Shown here in pieces: positions 61,864 through 64,000 of a stretch of 64,000 nucleotides of DNA. Made by a program: the position numbers and the translations under genes. Origin of the DNA: Viridibacillus sp050278625 (GTDB taxonomy: Bacteria; Bacillota; Bacilli; Bacillales_A; Planococcaceae); contig NZ_JBNNTI010000002.1 in NCBI RefSeq assembly GCF_050278625.1, positions 133,840 to 197,839 on the forward strand, given 5' to 3'. Every line of letters starts with the position of its first letter. Position 1 is the stretch's first letter. The notes beneath the pieces were generated by a model. The model did not search any database, had not been told where the DNA came from, and saw nothing but the letters and a program-made list of their open reading frames with translations.

Positions 61864-63576
61864 CTATCCTTGTTGTGATGTAGCAATCTTTTGATACAAA
61901 ATAGAATTCTCCATCAACTCTTTATGGGTACCAAATGCTGAAACTAATCCGTCTTCTAGTAGCAAAATACGATCAGCTTCCTTTGCCGTAAGAATTTTCT
62001 GTGTTACAACTAGCATTGTTGCCTCTTCACTCTCCAGAGCGTTCCATAGTGCCGATTCCGTTTTAACATCTAATGCACTCGTACTATCATCTAAAATTAA
62101 GAATTCTGGCTTGCGTATTAATGCCCTAGCAATTGATAATCGCTGTTTTTGCCCACCTGATAAATTTACTCCTTTTTGACCAACTCTAGTTTCATAGTCA
62201 TTTGGAAAATGCGTAATTGAATCATGGATTTGTGCTTGAATTGTTGCTTCATGCACCTGTTCGACCGAAGCAGCTGTTTTACCCCAGGTCACGTTATCGC
62301 GGATAGAACCTGTGAATAACAATGCCCGTTGTGGTACATAACCAATTGCTTCACGTAACTTTTCTAATGGCCAGTTTTTCACGTTTTGCCCATCCACAAT
62401 GATATCTCCAGAAGTTGCATCGTAAAAACGAGGTAATAGTTGTAGCAATGTCGATTTACCTGAGCCAGTCGCGCCCATAATCGCTAGTTTTTCACCTCGG
62501 CCACATTCAAAGGAGACGTTACGCAATACAAATTCATCCATCTGTGGATATTTAAATGATACATTTTCAAAACGAAGAGTGCCGTGTTGTCGAACTTTTA
62601 ACTGCTCTTTCCCCTTCTCTTCATTCTCTAAGCCTTCATCAATTAACAATACTTCCTCCATACGATCCGCTGATGCTTTCGCTCGTGAAATAAAGACGAT
62701 AATAAATGAAAACATTGAAAATGCACCTGTCATACGCAGTGCATAGTTAACAATCGCTACAAGCTCACCGATTTGTGTTTCTCCTTGCTCAATTTTACCC
62801 GCTCCAAACCAAAGAACGACAAGTAAGCTAACATTCATCACTAAAAGCAATATTGGCTGAATATACTCCATCGTTCGTAACGCTTTTGAGGTATCTATCT
62901 TTAAAGAATTGGCTACTTTTTCAAACCTACTTGCTTCATACACGCCACGCAAATAAGCCTTTACTAAACGCATCGCTTGTAAATTCTCTTGAATTACACG
63001 ATTGACTCGGTCAACACGCTTTTGTACCGCTGAAAAATATGTAATCCCTTTGCGAACCATTGCAAATAAGTAAATGGCTAAAAACGGTGCACCTATCACA
63101 AGATAAACGGCTAATGATGGCTTCACATAAAACGCCATTATTAAACTACCAATCACAACAAGAGGCGTACGTAACATGACACGTAAACTCATGAATAAAA
63201 CTTGTTGCACTTGTGACACATCACTTGTTAAGCGCGTAATAAGTCCTGCCGTTGGAAACTTCAAAAACGTCGTCATTGTAAATGATTGTACTTTTTTAAA
63301 CAATGCATTTCGTAAATCAAAGGCAAAGCTTTGTGATGCATGTGCTGAAAAAAATGAATTCGTAATACCTGCAAAAAAGCCTAGGAAAGCTATTAACATC
63401 ATTATGCCACCCCATAACCAAACAGTTGCAGGATCTTGTAAAACGATTCCATCATCAATGATTTTCTTAATAATTAATGGCTGAATTAGCTCGACAGCAA
63501 GCTCGACAAGCATGAGTGAAATAGCGATAAAAGCAAACCATTTGTATGTTTTTATGTATGAAAACATTGTCTTCAC
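61864..63576 (-). CDS. ABC exporter half-transporter, YfiB-like
   Basis: The 570-residue half-transporter has six membrane helices (about 10-300; LMLVELAVELIQPLIIKKII near residue 18) and an ATPase domain: Walker A GATGSGKSTLLQLL near residue 364, signature NLSGGQKQRLSIARALI near 467, Walker B FLILDDSTSALD near 489. The Walker B catalytic position is Asp (LDDS) rather than Glu, the degenerate pattern of heterodimeric exporters, so the competent site would be formed by the partner. A GTG start follows AGGAGG by seven bases. No regulator gene is attached. Confidence 0.88.
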   Translation of the reverse strand: MKTMFSYIKTYKWFAFIAISLMLVELAVELIQPLIIKKIIDDGIVLQDPATVWLWGGIMMLIAFLGFFAGITNSFFSAHASQSFAFDLRNALFKKVQSFTMTTFLKFPTAGLITRLTSDVSQVQQVLFMSLRVMLRTPLVVIGSLIMAFYVKPSLAVYLVIGAPFLAIYLFAMVRKGITYFSAVQKRVDRVNRVIQENLQAMRLVKAYLRGVYEASRFEKVANSLKIDTSKALRTMEYIQPILLLVMNVSLLVVLWFGAGKIEQGETQIGELVAIVNYALRMTGAFSMFSFIIVFISRAKASADRMEEVLLIDEGLENEEKGKEQLKVRQHGTLRFENVSFKYPQMDEFVLRNVSFECGRGEKLAIMGATGSGKSTLLQLLPRFYDATSGDIIVDGQNVKNWPLEKLREAIGYVPQRALLFTGSIRDNVTWGKTAASVEQVHEATIQAQIHDSITHFPNDYETRVGQKGVNLSGGQKQRLSIARALIRKPEFLILDDSTSALDVKTESALWNALESEEATMLVVTQKILTAKEADRILLLEDGLVSAFGTHKELMENSILYQKIATSQQG

Positions 63577-63785
63577 GGTATAACCTCCTACATTCATTTC
63601 GTCTCTCGAAATTTATTTAATTGTTTCTTATTATGCCATAAAATAGCCATAGTCTGTGCAATAAAAACTCGAAATATTTAGATGAATAATATTAAGAATA
63701 TTTTTTACTCAAATGAATCAATTTCATAAATCGTATTTTTTTAGAGCACAGACTACTCCCATAGTGCAAAATCTATTTTTAAAAA

Positions 63786-64000
63786 TTAAGCTACGTTTGG
63801 TTGTTCACGTAAAACTTGGTTGATACGATCGACTGCTAGTTTGCTCGCGTTGTAAATCAGTGTAATCAATTGGAAATGACATTTTGCTTTTTTCCCAGAG
63901 CGATGGGCTGTGTGTATTTGAGCGTTTCATACTGCTTATCATAACTATCGTAACGATAACTATGTTCGCGTACACATGTCGGTGCGAAATGTTCATCGAA
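63786..64000 (-). CDS. 3' end of an unrecognised gene, apparently frameshifted
   Basis: Two minus-strand frames look coding in succession. From the window edge one reads FDEHFAPTCVREHSYRYDSY and on to YTQPIALGKK before a TGA. The other, joined at a run of six A, continues KCHFQLITLIYNASKLAVDR and ends INQVLREQPNVA with TAA at 63786. A single base change at the A run would give one protein. I do not recognise the family. The 188 bases between it and yfiB contain no gene that I can see. Confidence 0.4.

Overview
The window is chromosomal DNA of a low-GC Gram-positive spore-former of the Bacillales. Bacillithiol genes (yojF-bshB2), an Spx paralogue, HelD, UvrX/YolD, the YfiB/YfiC ABC pair, T-rich intrinsic terminators, strong AGGAGG ribosome-binding sites and frequent TTG/GTG starts all fit. 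The mix of gene families and dispersed repeats suggests Lysinibacillus or a close relative; that is inference, because no rRNA or other species marker is present. I found no rRNA, intact tRNA, CRISPR array, prophage or insertion sequence.

Layout. 0-8.8 kb: a decayed secreted-protein gene, yojF-bshB2, a YjiH transporter under a promoter overlapped by an ARG-box-like operator, a UvrD-type helicase, ilvA, a decayed stretch (small membrane gene, ABC-transporter stump), and queT behind a preQ1-I riboswitch. 8.8-15.2 kb: a five-gene minus-strand fatty-acid activation/beta-oxidation operon with a cre-like site at its promoter. 15.4-16.4 kb: SDR-type threonine dehydrogenase with two CodY-like boxes. 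16.6-22 kb: accessory AT-rich DNA with poorly known or broken genes, a polysaccharide deacetylase and an exported BNR-like protein. 22-24.3 kb: a LexA-type uvrX operon whose first gene is frameshifted. 24.4-30.7 kb: metNIQ with a complete SAM-I leader, divergent mtnU/mtnE-type genes, and kbl. 30.9-38.8 kb: YczE-like membrane protein, YbaK, topB, TetR regulator next to a wrecked YbjQ gene, flavin reductase, and a PseG/SpsG-like glycosyl enzyme. 39-41.6 kb: a YfmM-type ABC-F ATPase flanked on both sides by a mosaic of structured repeats. 41.7-48.8 kb: YitT, an Spx-like/MarR pair with a palindromic operator, an ECF sigma factor, a CNNM/CorC protein, an M20 dipeptidase, a 14-unit tandem repeat array, and a nitroreductase. 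48.9-64 kb: a 7TM GGDEF lipoprotein, PlsY, a frameshifted amidase gene, DUF2804, a second tandem array, GDPD, HelD, a 45-residue basic protein, SGNH hydrolase, a double-GNAT protein, an acyltransferase-3 protein and the YfiB/YfiC exporter.

How the genes work together. Threonine breakdown is represented twice: ilvA deaminates it, while Tdh and Kbl (13 kb apart) convert it to glycine and acetyl-CoA. Methionine uptake (SAM riboswitch) sits beside two methionine-salvage-type genes. The fatty-acid operon supplies two ligases, a dehydrogenase, a hydroxyacyl dehydrogenase and a thiolase, but no enoyl-CoA hydratase.

The least explained material is non-coding: the A/B/C structured mosaic around the ABC-F gene (with a fragment after metQ), and two unrelated tandem arrays that both lie exactly between convergent genes. 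At least eight genes show stops, frameshifts or truncation, so this stretch appears to be actively decaying (or the assembly carries indels).
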